47,785 nt of DNA from Euprymna scolopes (Eukaryota; Mollusca; Cephalopoda; Sepiida; Sepiolidae): positions 120,542,688 to 120,590,472 of the forward strand of contig CM044487.1 of assembly GCA_024364805.1 (NCBI GenBank), given 5' to 3'. Below the pieces are notes generated by a model. The model saw only the letters and a program-made list of their open reading frames with translations. It made no database searches and was not told where the DNA came from. This document shows positions 1-12,257 of the stretch, one piece after another (positions within the stretch are counted from its first letter, which is position 1; every line of letters starts with the position of its first letter). The position numbers and the translations under genes were made by a program.

Positions 1-44
1 AAAAAAAAATGTATAGAGGAGCTCACAGCAAAGTCTCGAGGCAC

Positions 45-175
45 TCTATGCCCCCTCCAAAAAATTAAATAAATAGTCATGAAAGGTCAAGGAGAATGAA
101 AAAATCGAGAGAGGAAAAACATTAACCAGACCTCCTCTTGATGAGTGCGAAGAGAACTGGGAGGATGAATATCAA
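45..175 (+). repeat. Dispersed repeat family A, degraded copy
   Basis: This stretch resembles the better copy at about 517-705: a 'TCATGAAAGGTCAAGGAGAA' block, then an ACCAGAC block, then a 'GATGAGTGCGAAGAGAACTG' block in the same order. The family is also seen on the minus strand at 27185-27365. I do not recognise a coding function; it behaves like a short interspersed element or a fragment of a larger one. Confidence 0.5.
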
Positions 176-200
176 GGAGATGGGGAAGCAGAGCAACTGG

Positions 201-516
201 CCAGAGAACTGGAAGAGATATGGAAGATGAAGAAAGTCAAGATGACCCCAATAATAGTAGGAGCACTAGGAACAATTCCGATAACTGTGACAAAAAGAAT
301 GGAGAAATTGGAATGGATGGGTGAAAAGATGCAACTTATAATAATAATGAAAATTGATGAAATATTAAGGAAACCCCTTGAATGCAGAAACTAATACTCA
401 TGAGCTACAAACGCTTAACAGACATAAAACGGTAAACAAAAACAAAGAAACACCATGTAGAATGAAAACTGAAACTGTATGATTGTAAGTTACTCCCCCT
501 TCCCCTAAAAAAAGTG
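201..516. other. Unclassified non-coding sequence
   Basis: Purine-rich sequence between two family A copies. I see no gene, terminal repeat or recognisable transposon motif in it. Confidence 0.5.
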
Positions 517-705
517 TCGGCATCAATTAACACCACACCAAATAGTCGTGAACTGTCAAGGAGTATGGAAAGACCAAGGAGAAAAAGCACCAACCAGACT
601 TCCACTGGATGAGTGCAAAGAGGACTGGGACCTTGGGAAGGTTTAGTGCCACCCAAATTCCAGTGAAGGCCAATGATCATTGTCAGAGAAAGCAATGGTA
701 AATGG
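517..705 (+). repeat. Dispersed repeat family A
   Basis: It shares ordered blocks with 45-175 and, in reverse orientation, with 27185-27365. The clearest shared block is 'CACTGGATGAGTGCAAAGAG' followed by GACTGGGA, CAAATTCCAGTGAAGGCCAATG and a purine-rich AGAAAGCAATGG tail. The open frame on the opposite strand across this region is an accidental antisense frame of the repeat. The family is unnamed here; a SINE-like or LINE-tail origin is possible. Confidence 0.6.
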
Positions 706-712
706 CTGTTGT

Positions 713-1035
713 GATAATGTAAATTAATTTCCAAAAATTATCAAGAGAGGTAGAAAGTACTGGAAATTTCGGGAGACTTGTTGTCTCTCAGACTCCATGG
801 AACGCTACAGGTTGTTCTTGAGGATAAGTCTTTGATAATGGTCTGTGTGAAAGCTCCTAGTGAGAAAATAATAATAATATAATGGCGATGGTGATGATAA
901 TTATGTCCAGACCGACAGGGGTGAAAAACTGGAAACTTTCGATGCCACATAACCACTACAGAAATACGATAAACGAGTCCAGTTGACAAAATGAATGTAT
1001 CATATTGAAGAACACTCCAACTGTGTTACGCATCA
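713..1035. other. Unclassified non-coding sequence
   Basis: Contains a short ATAATAATAAT run near 870 and no recognisable gene or repeat boundary. Confidence 0.45.
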
Positions 1036-1039
1036 ATTT

Positions 1040-1361
1040 AACATGTATTTTCTAGTATTTGATCACAATCCTTAATGTAACCCTCATGCTCGATTATTTC
1101 CGCTTGTATCCCGGGATAATATCTTTGTGGGTTGATGTGGCATCGCTGACTTTGGCTATATTCTTGGGACGCCAACGTTGACAAGGTTTTTGCTTCCCTG
1201 AAGAGAACTGGTAGTGTTAAATCGCTGACCAAACCGACCCTCACCGTCACGTTATGTTTCATGATTAGAAGTCTGGGCCAGGTTCGATCAAAGATCTGGG
1301 CATCGTCTAAGAGGTGAGGAATACATTCAAAAACAATACAAGTGAGGTATGGATATCTCAA
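1040..1361 (-). mobile_element. Possible LTR-retrotransposon integrase fragment (fossil)
   Basis: The minus-strand translation contains a stretch of the form QRYYPGIQAEIIEHEGYIKDC, which resembles the zinc-binding region just before the integrase core of Ty3/gypsy-type LTR retrotransposons (usually YYWPGM..DI...C..C). The similarity is short and no other domain is seen beside it. I treat it as an old, isolated fossil fragment. It might instead be chance similarity. Confidence 0.35.
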
Positions 1362-1375
1362 AGAAATACTCTTTA

Positions 1376-2179
1376 TCTATAAAAGTGAAATTGTGTGTGT
1401 GTGTGTGCATATATTTCCCTACCAAACTACTCTGTCAATTTTCAGTCTACAAACTCGAGATTTGACATAAGGGGTATTGAGATTTGGGAAAATCTTTTAA
1501 TTGGTTTTCGGTTAGAAATTTGGCTGTCAAGGGTTCAAAGTTCAACGATATGACCTTTGAAAACTCTACCAAACTCCTCTGTCAATTTTGTGTCTAAACA
1601 CTTGAAATTTTAGATGTAGGTTACTTGGACATGGATCAAACATTTTAATTCAATTTGAGCCCAAAACAATAAATGTTAAGGGGTCAAAATTGGGGTCAAA
1701 GTTTTAAAAAATTTGACTTCTGTGGTCTCTGCCAAGTTACTCAGCCAATTTTTGATCTAAACATTTGAAATTTTACATAAAGTGTATTCAGACATAGAGC
1801 AAGGTCTTTAATCGTTTTTTTGCCGAAAATTTGGCTGTCAAAGGGTCAAAGTTCAAAAGATTTAACCTTTGCGGCCTCTAGCAAATGATTCAGTCAATTT
1901 TGGGTCTAAACATTTGAAATTTTACATAAAGGATATTCAGAGATGCAACAAGCTTTTTAATCAGTTTTGGGCGAAAATTTGGCTGCCAAGAGGTCAAAGT
2001 TGAAAGAGTTGGCCTTTGCTGACTCTACCAAACTCTTCTGCCAATTTTTTGTCTAAACACTTGAAATTTTAGATGTAGGTTATCTGGACATGAGTCAAAC
2101 TTTTTAGTATATACATACATATGCACATAAAGTTATGAACAGTACATAGGGCTTGAGCAAAGCCGGGCTGAACTGCTAG
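1376..2179 (+). mobile_element. Helitron-like non-autonomous element, family HA copy 1
   Basis: The copy starts A|TCTATAAAAGTGAAATTG and ends ...AGCAAAGCCGGGC then TGAACTGCTAG|T, which is the Helitron terminal pattern (5' TC, 3' hairpin then CTRR, inserted between A and T). A short GT microsatellite lies just inside the 5' end. The body consists of diverged internal repeats of roughly 140 bp, each carrying 'TCTAAACATTTGAAATTTTA' and a GGTCAAAGTT block. Homologous copies lie at 7946-8392, 13951-14744 and 46107-46974. No transposase frame is present, so it depended on a helper element. The family assignment rests on the termini. Confidence 0.65.
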
Positions 2180-2508
2180 TATATATAAAAAAATAAGAAT
2201 ATGTATTTCTGTGAAATTTGTAGTTATACAATATCAAAAAAATCTTTCGTTGATTGAGAGTTAAGACATCTGCGTGTTACATATAGGGGTTTCATTAAAA
2301 GAGAGTCTTAGAGAGAGATGCTTAGAAAGAGTCTTATTAGAGTGTTTGTCTTGAGAGAATTTTATTAAGAGGGATGTTGAAAGACTCCGAGAGATTGTTC
2401 GTTTATAACGATTCCTATATATTAAATGTTCATTCCTTAATTGTGTTTATGGAAGAAGAAGGGGATAGTGTTCACTGTTCAGACATTGTGTAGACATGAG
2501 ATGTGTAT
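2180..2508. other. Unclassified sequence with AGAGTCTTA repeats
   Basis: Contains several near-repeats of AGAGTCTTA / AGAGAGA between about 2300 and 2400. No gene or transposon ends were recognised. Confidence 0.4.
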
Positions 2509-3369
2509 GTCACGACATTTTATAACACAGACATATAATAACAATTAATTTACCTTTTTGTAGAATCATAAGACAAGACGACGTTTTATCAAAACACAGA
2601 TGAGTTTATTCTTCACACGACCGGCCGTGATTTTCATCATCAAGAATTCAAAGCTTCACATTTTAGTTTCAAAGTGATCGTCTCGCTTCCTAGACGTTCG
2701 AATTCCCAGACCCTCTCTGAGTTTCTCACTGACTGTCTCTCTGACCAACTAACTAACTAACTCTCACTTCCTATATTGAGAAATTCATGCATGTCCGGCC
2801 TCGTGAGCAAAATTCACGTGTCACCAACATGCGCGACTTTGCACGTTTCCCGAACATTATGATTTCCCAATGACCTATTTTTTCTTTGATGTTTTTACAA
2901 AGGAATTCAACCTACATATCTATTTTATTTAACCCATATTTTATTATCCAGATTCTTTCTAACAATTGAATAGTTAATTTATTATTTATTTCATCAGAAT
3001 TAACAATTTACTGGACATTCCATTTAAACCTATTGTTCTTTAAAACTTATGTCCAGGGTTCGATTTCTGCTTTCTCTCATTTTATTTTCATTTTAACTAA
3101 TCTCTCTATTTTTATACTTACATGAAAAGGGGACAGCCCTTATCATGTAACATGCGCTTTTGGACTGAGTTTGGATTTCGACTCGTTAAGTTACTAGACC
3201 ATTGGTTATTTTATTTTTTTATTTTAGACGGGACGATAAGCAATTTTCTCAAGCTAGAAAAGAGTAAGCTTTTCTCCTAACTTTAGAAATTAAACCCTGA
3301 ACTATAAATCTTTGTCTAAATCTGAATAATTTCACGATTGTCACAAATTATATTCAGTCGCAAGGTTAC
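2509..3369 (+). mobile_element. Possible LTR and primer-binding site of a gypsy-like element (fossil)
   Basis: The segment opens TGTCACGAC, a common start for gypsy-type long terminal repeats. It is followed at about 3370 by TTACTTGGCGCTGTCCGG, which has the form of a primer-binding site (TGGCGC...) directly after a 5' LTR. The implied LTR is about 860 bp. I found no partner LTR in the window and no clear gag-pol frame after it, so this would be a solo or heavily decayed old copy. The call is tentative. Confidence 0.35.
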
Positions 3370-3949
3370 TTGGCGCTGTCCGGCCAAATTCTTCCTATCT
3401 TACTCAGGAACAAGTTTCATTAGTTACCTTATTCCATTGAACCTGTCTCTAAGTATTTTTTCTCCTATTAATCAGTATCTTCTCTCTTAGCCATCTGACT
3501 CGTCAACTTTAAAATAATGACAGCCGGTGATAGGAGTTAAACTCTAACATTCTTATTGCTCGATATATTCGAAATGGAAAAAACATTATCTCAGAAAATC
3601 CAAACAATATTTTTCCAGTGTATAATGATTTTTTTTTCTCGTCGTACTCTTCGTGCGTCTCAAATATATACTAGTGTACTAATCTTTCGCAATAATGCGT
3701 TGGGTCCATCACTTGTCACATACTAACTTTCTTCACATTACTACCAGTAAATATTTTTTCTATCGAGGTTTCGTTCCAACTGAATTTCTGTAAATAAAAT
3801 TATTCTTATTTTATATATCACCAATGCTGGCGTTATTCTGTTCTTTCTTTTTCGATCACATCAAAATTGAACAATCGTCGTAATGTTTATGTAAAAAAAA
3901 ATATGTGATTATAAACTTACTCACTCCAGGAAAGACTTATATTGATGGT
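3370..3949. other. Unclassified AT-rich sequence after the putative LTR
   Basis: AT-rich, no long frame. It may be leader sequence of the fossil element to its left, but I see no domain. Confidence 0.35.
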
Positions 3950-4360
3950 TAGCAGACTTTTGTCTTGGCCTTTTGGTCAAGATCAAAGTGTAGCATCTGT
4001 TCCGGCAGATGCTACTAGCTATGACTAGCTATGACTAGCAAAGACCAGATGTGGGGGCAACCCCACATGTCTGACCTTTAACCAGCTCCCATTTCCCACC
4101 TCTCGGGAGCTGGTCCCCATTTTCCCTTCCCCCTCCCTTCACTCCTCACATTAAAAATCGGCCTTGTGCCTAATTTGCTCGGTGGGGGAGCAAATAAATA
4201 CCATCTGTTCTTCAGAGGCTGCACTTCTATTTCTTGTTCTCTTTCGGTGGAGGAGAAATCCTTCACGACTGAGACAATTTTTATTTTTGTACCTTTTCTC
4301 CACATTAAAAAACAACCCTGGTATCTAACTCTGTCCCGTGGGGAGGCATAGTAAATAGGT
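3950..4360 (+). repeat. U2-snRNA-like repeat with three perfect hairpins
   Basis: The head reads CTTGGCCTTTTGGTCAAG then ATCAAAGTGTAGCATCTGTTC, very close to the 5' part of U2 snRNA (CUCGGCCUUUUGGCUAAGAUCAAGUGUAGUAUCUGUUC). It is followed by three hairpins: a 9-bp stem at 3991-3999/4006-4014, an 8-bp stem at 4049-4056/4061-4068 closed by GCAA, and a 10-bp stem at 4081-4090/4105-4114. A short tandem TATGACTAGC repeat lies between the first two. The motif CATTAAAAA recurs three times after that. Part of the body (about 4186-4285) resembles 27450-27540. It is either a snRNA-derived SINE-like family or a divergent structured RNA; I do not recognise a named family. Confidence 0.5.
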
Positions 4361-5205
4361 ACATTAAAAATGACTATTCGTTGAAAATTTGAATTTGAAA
4401 ACGTTGTCTTTTGGTTTCAGAAAAATAATTAAGCGTTTATTTAAAACTGTCTTTTCGATTTCCTATTTATTTAATCATTCTTAAGTTAATTTTAATTTTT
4501 CAATAGCATTTAATTTTTTTAACTAAATATATCATTGAAATAAATACATTTTAACTGTGTATATTGTAAACGTGCGCTACGCATCATGTTTTACTCATAC
4601 ATATGAATGGCGGACGTTGCAGGTGATAGATGCTTGGCCAAAGGGCAAAAGGGAGGCACAGATAACTGAAAGTATCTCTAGCTGGAGTCCTGCCACCAAA
4701 GAGATATTTTCTTAGTTTTAAAAAATAAAAACCTCATTGAATGTGAAAGCTGGTATCGGCCTTCGTGTGAAAAGCCTTGTTTAGGGTTATCTGCAGATAA
4801 ACCTCCATGAACGATCGTTTAGATGTTATCTCTGATAAATGAATCGAATGGCCTACATCTGTGTGGCCGAATAGCAACCACTAACAAAAAACCTGGAATC
4901 AGTCAGAGATGAAAAGTTCCGAGGGGATGAGAAGAGAGCCCTCCAGATATATAAAAAGTAAGGCCATTGCAATGAACGCACAAGAGCATATTCATATATA
5001 AAATACAAACGTGTCTATTTGCATTTTACGTTTTCAACATACATTTTTTTTTCAAGTTAAATTGCTCTATATTAACGTTACCGTAATAATTAACGAGAAA
5101 TAAATATTTCATGTATCTTTTTTACATAAACTACTGATTATGTTTTTCTAATCTGAACAAAACGTGAAAATCGTATTAACGATGCAAGCAATATATTTAA
5201 ATGGA
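4361..5205. other. Unclassified non-coding sequence
   Basis: AT-rich sequence with no supported gene. No repeat partner was found elsewhere in the window. Confidence 0.4.
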
Positions 5206-5354
5206 TGTGTGGAACAGTAATGAATAACATTCACTGTTAATACTGAATTATGTGAGGAGGGTGACAGGACTTAATGGATAGAGAGTGAAAGTTTTTACTA
5301 CCTTCATTGTGAGACTATGAATTGTGAGCAGCAGTTTCTTCGGAATAAATGTAA
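5206..5354 (+). repeat. 149-bp direct repeat, left copy
   Basis: Starts TGTGTGGAACAGTAATGAAT and ends with CTTCTTCGGAATAAATGTAA. A close copy in the same orientation lies at 6759-6906. It carries an AATAAA near its 3' end. It could be a small LTR of a miniature retroelement or an unrelated short interspersed repeat. No internal coding parts were recognised. Confidence 0.6.
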
Positions 5355-5490
5355 TCATATTTAAATGGAGATTAAGTTTGTGCCTTGTTTAATGAAGTGC
5401 TGCAAGTGTTAAGTGTCAAGGACTGTTTGATTATTCTCCATTTTGAAACTAAAGAGGCAGGGGAAAATCGAAATCATTTTATTATATATA

Positions 5491-6365
5491 TACATGGTAG
5501 AATGATAAAATTGTCGCCCTAGAAAAGATGACATAATTTCATTTCCATTTGATGAAAATCAGTTTTGTTTTTTTGTTGCATACCATCTACTAGTTGGCCA
5601 GTTGTGTACAAATCCCAAGAGCGATAGGAGCCTTCTATCATGTTTGAAAGTGACAAAATATTCAACTAACAAGATCGGATATGCGCCGCTGTACAACTTC
5701 TGCTCTCTACTGATCCAGGTTATGACAACAAGACCATCACCTGCGCCCTCAAAATGCAAATACGGATAACAGAGGCATGCCCAGTGTGATGAAAACAAAG
5801 TTTCCGGCCACAGTTATTGCCTTTGGCGTGGTTTCAAGTGAGGATCACATTATGCCACCTCACATCTTCGAAGTCGGTTTGAAAGTCAACACCAAAGTAT
5901 ACCTGGATGTGATGAAGGTGTAATCAGGTGGCCGCTAGCAGACTCTGGGTGTAGCAACAGGACTCAGCACCAGCCCACAAGTCCAAAGAAATCTAGGTTT
6001 GGTTTCAGATGAAGTGCTACGACTACGAGTGCACTCTTCTCTCACTGCCTCCCTCCTCTCCCGACCTGAAACCACTGGACTACTTCGTTTTATTATACGT
6101 CGAGAACATTAGCAATATGACTTCCCACAACACCAAAGCCAGTCTGATCATCACTATCTGCCGAGTATTTACCAAGTTTTCACCGGCGCTCGTGGAAAAG
6201 GCATACTCCCAGTTCCGGACCCATGTCGAGCTGGTGATTTTGGCTGAAAATGGTTACATTAAATAGATATCAGCTCTACTATATAATCAAGTTACCCGAA
6301 TTGATGTTTTTAATAAAAGTTTTAAAATAAAGCTGTATTTAGGGGGACAAATTTATCATCCTGTA
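5491..6365 (+). mobile_element. Tc1/mariner-like DNA transposon, degenerate
   Basis: The left end reads TACATGGTAGAATGATAAAA and the right end, read on the other strand, TACAGGATGATAAATTTG. These are matching terminal inverted repeats with TA at the junctions, and the whole is about 875 bp. The left half encodes a transposase N-terminal region (GQLCTNPKSDRSLLSCL). A frame at 6009-6263 gives the C-terminal part of a mariner-type transposase, with SPDLKPLDYFV around the last catalytic acidic residue and ending ENGYIK. The middle is shrunken and out of frame, so the copy is inactive. A relative lies at 26803-27180. It sits between the two 149-bp direct repeats. Confidence 0.75.
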
Positions 6366-6758
6366 AAAATGTAAAGATAAGTCAGTTGAATTATTACTGT
6401 CAGAGCTAAATGGCATTGAATATGACAGATACCCATTTCACTCTTCGTATCTAATTATTTACATGTAACTAGAGTCTGCGTTATTAACAGAAAATGAAAT
6501 AAATTCCAATTGTTTTAACCGAGTACATATTCTTTCCGGCTCATTCCCTACTTTAGTAAGACATATTCCCTGATCCACACTGGTCATCGCTTCTAAAAGC
6601 AAATCGATCATTTTTTAATTTGTGTAAGTTTTACTTACATTATTATTCTGATTTATGGTGATTTCTAATCTTTTTTTGTTGATTTATCTTATGCCTCAAA
6701 AATGCTTATTATTGAAGAAATCATATTTCGTATAAAAGTATTACTGTTTTGACATGAA

Positions 6759-6906
6759 TGTGTGGAGCAGTAATGAATAGTATTCACTGTTAATACTGAA
6801 TTATGTGAGGAGAGTGAGAGGACTTAATGAGAAGAGTGAAAATCTTTGCTACCTTTATTGTGGGACTTTGCATTTGAGAGCAGCAGCTTCTTCGGAATAA
6901 ATGTAA
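6759..6906 (+). repeat. 149-bp direct repeat, right copy
   Basis: Matches 5206-5354 over its full length in the same orientation, starting TGTGTGGAGCAGTAATGAAT and ending CTTCTTCGGAATAAATGTAA. The 1.4 kb between the two copies is mostly the mariner insertion. See the left copy for possible identities. Confidence 0.6.
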
Positions 6907-8392
<1,486 letters not shown>

Positions 8393-8395
8393 CTA

Positions 8396-8790
8396 CAAAT
8401 ATATAAATGTAAGTCTGTATGTTTGCATGTCTGCCTAAAACTTTCAACAGAGGCGACGGATTTTTACAAGATCAGTATCATTTTGAAGCCCGATCCTTCA
8501 GACAAATACCGAAAAATTGGCTAAAAACATTAATTTCTTCATTCTCAATTGAGCACTTCTCTACAGGGAGGGGTTGCTTTTTTCGCCGATATTTTCGAAA
8601 GTCATCCCCTCTTTCCGATTGTCTAGCCTTAATTTAAATCTACATCACTTCCGGTTTGGCAGTGGTCGTAACACCAAAAACGTCACGTTTTTTTCACGTT
8701 CTTTTCCTCCTTCGCCTGCCTTCCTACTACCACTTTTTTTTGCTCAACACACACCTCCAAACACCCGGGCTACGCCAGGCACCTATGCTT
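8396..8790 (+). mobile_element. Helitron-like non-autonomous element, family HB copy 1
   Basis: Matches 42425-42858 in the opposite orientation: shared blocks include TGTCTGCCTAAAACTTTC, CGGATTTTTACAAGATCAGT and a TTTCCGATTGTCTAGCCTTA region. The 3' end reads CCCGGGCTACGCCAGG (hairpin) then CACCTATGCTTA, a worn form of the hairpin + CTAG end seen in copy 2. An AT run follows. No protein is encoded; the frames here are chance frames within a repeat. Confidence 0.6.
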
Positions 8791-9312
8791 ATATATATAT
8801 ATATAGGACTCTCCTGTCAATTTCGACTTATGAGGTTCCAACAACTTACTGTTTAAATTCATTCATGCTTCAGCCTCAGATGACATTTATAAACGAGTCC
8901 ACACATAGTATATATGTGTGGATTCAGTGATGCGATCAATGGTATGGCTGCTGACCATTTAGCTCTTTCCCTTTTTTCACACAGATGAGTCAAAGTATCA
9001 GAATGAAAACAAAATAAAGTGTTTTCCACTCTTTTGTGATCCAAGACCTCGCTCTCAAGATTGTTGTGTGCGATACCAATTTAAGACAAATTGCTCTTTA
9101 ACTTGTCTTTGTACCTCAGTAATGATCGCCTCACATTTCTTTTTTTTTTCTCCATCCAACTGACTGTACATTAGATTTTTGGTATCCTGTCATCAGACAT
9201 CCCCTGGACATGACCAATCTACCACAGTTGACTCAGTTCCAGAAATATTGCACTTTGTGAAAATGTTAGCTTGTCTGAAAGGGTAATGCCACAGATATAT
9301 ATATATATATAT
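8791..9312. other. Unclassified non-coding sequence
   Basis: Includes short AT runs at 8791-8805 and 9296-9314. I see no gene. Confidence 0.4.
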
Positions 9313-9595
9313 ATTACAATAGAAAAATGAGAGCATGAAAAGTAATATGGCTAAGCTTAAACATGGAAAAGAAAAGGACAAAATATTCTAGTAATAGATA
9401 TAATAAATTTATAACTTAAAATATAGCAGTATTAAGAATTAATTATATAATGTTTAATTGAATTTTTAAAAAATCTTAATGCTGCAATATTTTAAGTTAT
9501 AAATTTATATCTTTTACTAGAATATCTTGTCCTTTTCTTTTCCATGTTTAAGCTTAACCATATTACTTTTCATGCTCGCATTTTTCTATTGTAAT
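9313..9595. repeat. Foldback element with about 125-bp inverted arms
   Basis: The left arm (9313-9440, starting ATTACAATAGAAAAATG) is nearly the exact reverse complement of the right arm (9472-9595, ending CATTTTTCTATTGTAAT). Both arms carry AAGCTTAAACATGGAAAAG in their own orientation, and only about 30 bp separates them. It has the shape of a foldback or MITE-like element with long terminal inverted repeats. It has no coding capacity. Confidence 0.85.
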
Positions 9596-10015
9596 CCATG
9601 ATTTTTCCAGACTTCCAATAAATTCACTTGTTCTTTGTTTAATTTTAGTCTTATTTTTTGCCCTCATAAACATAGCATACACATATGTAATAACAGTGTA
9701 CTGCACTCGTCTGCTTTCAATAAAATCCCCCCCAATTATTTCCCTTTCACGCTTTTATTCTCTTTTTGTTACTTCTCTTTTTGCGAGAGTGGTGAATTGG
9801 TAGCAACCGTAGTCACTGAAGCGACGTGGTTGCTATGGAAACTAGACACAAAAAACGTTAATCACCTCCTTACGTTTCTTTACGATTTTGAACACCAGTA
9901 AATTCATAACTTTTGTTTTACTAAATGAAAATTGACATTTTTTTTCACAGTATAGCTGATAGAAGGTGATTAAAGTGTAATAATTGTCTGAAATTTGGTC
10001 GAAAAATGAGTGAGC
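9596..10015. other. Unclassified non-coding sequence before the gap
   Basis: A small open frame at 9635-9901 has no recognisable domain and no codon signal I trust. Nothing else was recognised. Confidence 0.35.
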
Positions 10016-10064
10016 NNNNNNNNNNNNNNNNNNNNNNNNNNNNNNNNNNNNNNNNNNNNNNNNN
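10016..10064. other. Assembly gap (49 N)
   Basis: Run of 49 undetermined bases. The true length is unknown. Confidence 1.
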
Positions 10065-10097
10065 CAGTTTTAAATGACTAAAACTGCCACTTAACCA

Positions 10098-11140
10098 TAT
10101 ATTTTTTTAATTTATTTATTTATTATTTTTTTTATTACATTTTCACCCCAAACAAGGCACATCGCAACTTTGATGTAGGGGGCTACTATCAGGGACATAC
10201 GTTGCAGGGGTACTATGCAGGGAGTTGGGCAGCAAGATGTCGGCTCACGTTACACTTAATCTTCTGCATGTCAGTACAGTTGTGGAAGGGAATTCCAAAA
10301 TCTAGCAGTTCTGGGGAAGAAACTACTGGAGTAGAAGGCTCTCTTACATCTAGGGATCTCTTTGAAAGGGTGGGATTTAGCTGCTTGCCGTATCTGTCGG
10401 GGGTATTTATGTCGAGGGGGTACAAGTGCTTGCAGTTCGTCAGAGCATTCACTGTTAAAGTACTTGTAGAACAGGCAGAGGGATGCAAAATTTCGTCGAT
10501 GGAACAGAGGCTGAAGCTTAGATGACAGTTCAGGACCTATTAGCTTGGGGACTCTCTTTTGAACCTTGTCCAGGAGCGAGAGACTAGTAGCAGATGCACC
10601 AGCCCAAATATGTCAACAATACTCCATACATGGGCGAATGGTGGCCTTATAGAGGTACAGGATACTTTCGGGTGTTAGTAGCTTTCTAGCACAGTAGAGA
10701 GAACCTACCTTCTTTGCAGCGGTCCTGGCAATTCTCTCAATGTAATTGTTCCAACTCATGTTTCCTGTGAACGTTAGGCCGAGGAGTTTAAAAGATGTAC
10801 TTTCAGATAAAAAGTCTTTAGCCATTGCTATTGGTGGTAGAGAAGGTTTCTTGTAATTATTGAAGGAAACAAGTTTAGTCTATGAGCATTGAATGTGACC
10901 ATCTATTTTTGTCCCCCTTCCACTACATATCTGAGGTCATCCGCTAGTGTTTCTGCCATTTCTTTAGATATGTGTTCATTTGTTCTCCTGTCGTGCCTGT
11001 TATAGAGCGTGGTGTCATCAGCATATATACCCATCTCACAAACAATTTTGTCAGGGAGGTAATTTCTGAATATTAGAAATAATAAAGGTCCAAGGATAGA
11101 CCATTGAGGCACTCCCGCATTTAATATGATATTGTAGTGT
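10098..11140 (-). mobile_element. LINE family 1, 3' portion with reverse transcriptase remains
   Basis: Minus-strand translation gives, in order, AGVPQWSILGPLLFLIF and YADDTTLY (reverse transcriptase motifs around the catalytic YADD, 10903-11130), SFKLLGLTFTGNMSWNNYIE and MEYC (10613-10825), then a C-terminal FGIPFHNCTDMQKIKCNVSR (10213-10488). The 3' UTR carries a GCCTTG block and ends in an AATAAATAAATAAA-type tail next to the gap. The arrangement is that of a Jockey/CR1-like non-LTR element, 5' truncated. The frames are split by frameshifts and stops, so it is inactive. Relatives are at 26041-26370 and 44640-45023. Confidence 0.8.
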
Positions 11141-11670
11141 TTGAATGATATATATATTACTTTAAAATAATAAAAAAAGCATCTCATTTTATGTGTGGTC
11201 GAATTTAGAGTCAAATATTTCCCATGACTGGTCTGTCGTTCGTGTGCATTGCAACCTCGCTAAATATGTATCTTTGTGCATGTTTACACTTTTGTCTTCT
11301 GATATTTGACATTTTATTGTCATACACAAACGAATGCGAGAGTGAATAAATAAATGCAAACAGGTCACTTGTGATATAGCCAAGATTTTATTATCATTTT
11401 TATTGTTATTATTTCATAGTAGGTCTTAACTTTTGGATGTCTTTTTAACATTAGGTTAATTTCCTTGACTTTAGATATTCAAGCTGTAACTTAACATTTT
11501 CGCTGTTCTTGCCAGGCAAACCTTTTTACAGAAATGATAAAGAAATTATCCTGTCAATCTGTTTAAGCCATATATGGTTAATTTTCATTATGATGCCAAG
11601 CGTTTCAATAGCCACGGAAATCACTTTGACTTGTTTATATTTTTATAGTCTATTTTATTTCTCATTTTAG

Positions 11671-11701
<31 letters not shown>

Positions 11702-12257
11702 CGTGATCATTTAACTTGGGGAAATATATTCTTTTTTTTTACCCGTAATAGAAGTACATTCCATTTCATCGCATAAACAACACCGTTATAAAGAAGAAAG
11801 GAAATAGTGTAATATAAATTCAAATTAAAAAATTTAATATAAAATTTATTTTAATATAAAATTTATTTTAATTATGAAATTCAAACAAGGAGAATGTGCT
11901 TCGCAGATTGTGGCAATAATTAAAAAATAAAAAAATATTATTACTACATGACTCTTCATTTGAGTAATTTCTGAGTATTTAAACTGTCGAATATATATAT
12001 ATATATAATGAATGACAAAAGTCTATATTCCAAATTTCATGATGTTAAACCATCTTACAATTTATTCCTTTAATAACACTTACAATTCTTGACAGTATCT
12101 GTTTCGTAGCACAAAATCAATCACTTATTATATCAATCAATGAATCTATTTTGCCCTTAACTTATCAGAAGAAATAGCAACAATCAATCCACCAAAAGGA
12201 AATAAAATGCGTTTGGACATGATTATAAACCGAAAATTGGAAGAGAAAAGCACATAT
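11141..12257. other. Unclassified AT-rich sequence
   Basis: Contains an (ATA)n run at about 11671-11698, a TTTAATATAAAATTTATTT duplication near 11840, and a short AT run at 11992-12006. No gene seen. Confidence 0.45.

Noticed and set aside
5559-5798. 79-codon minus frame in the mariner
   Set aside because: The transposase remains are on the plus strand; this is their antisense.
10202-10525. 107-codon plus frame
   Set aside because: Antisense of the LINE family 1 coding tail on the minus strand.
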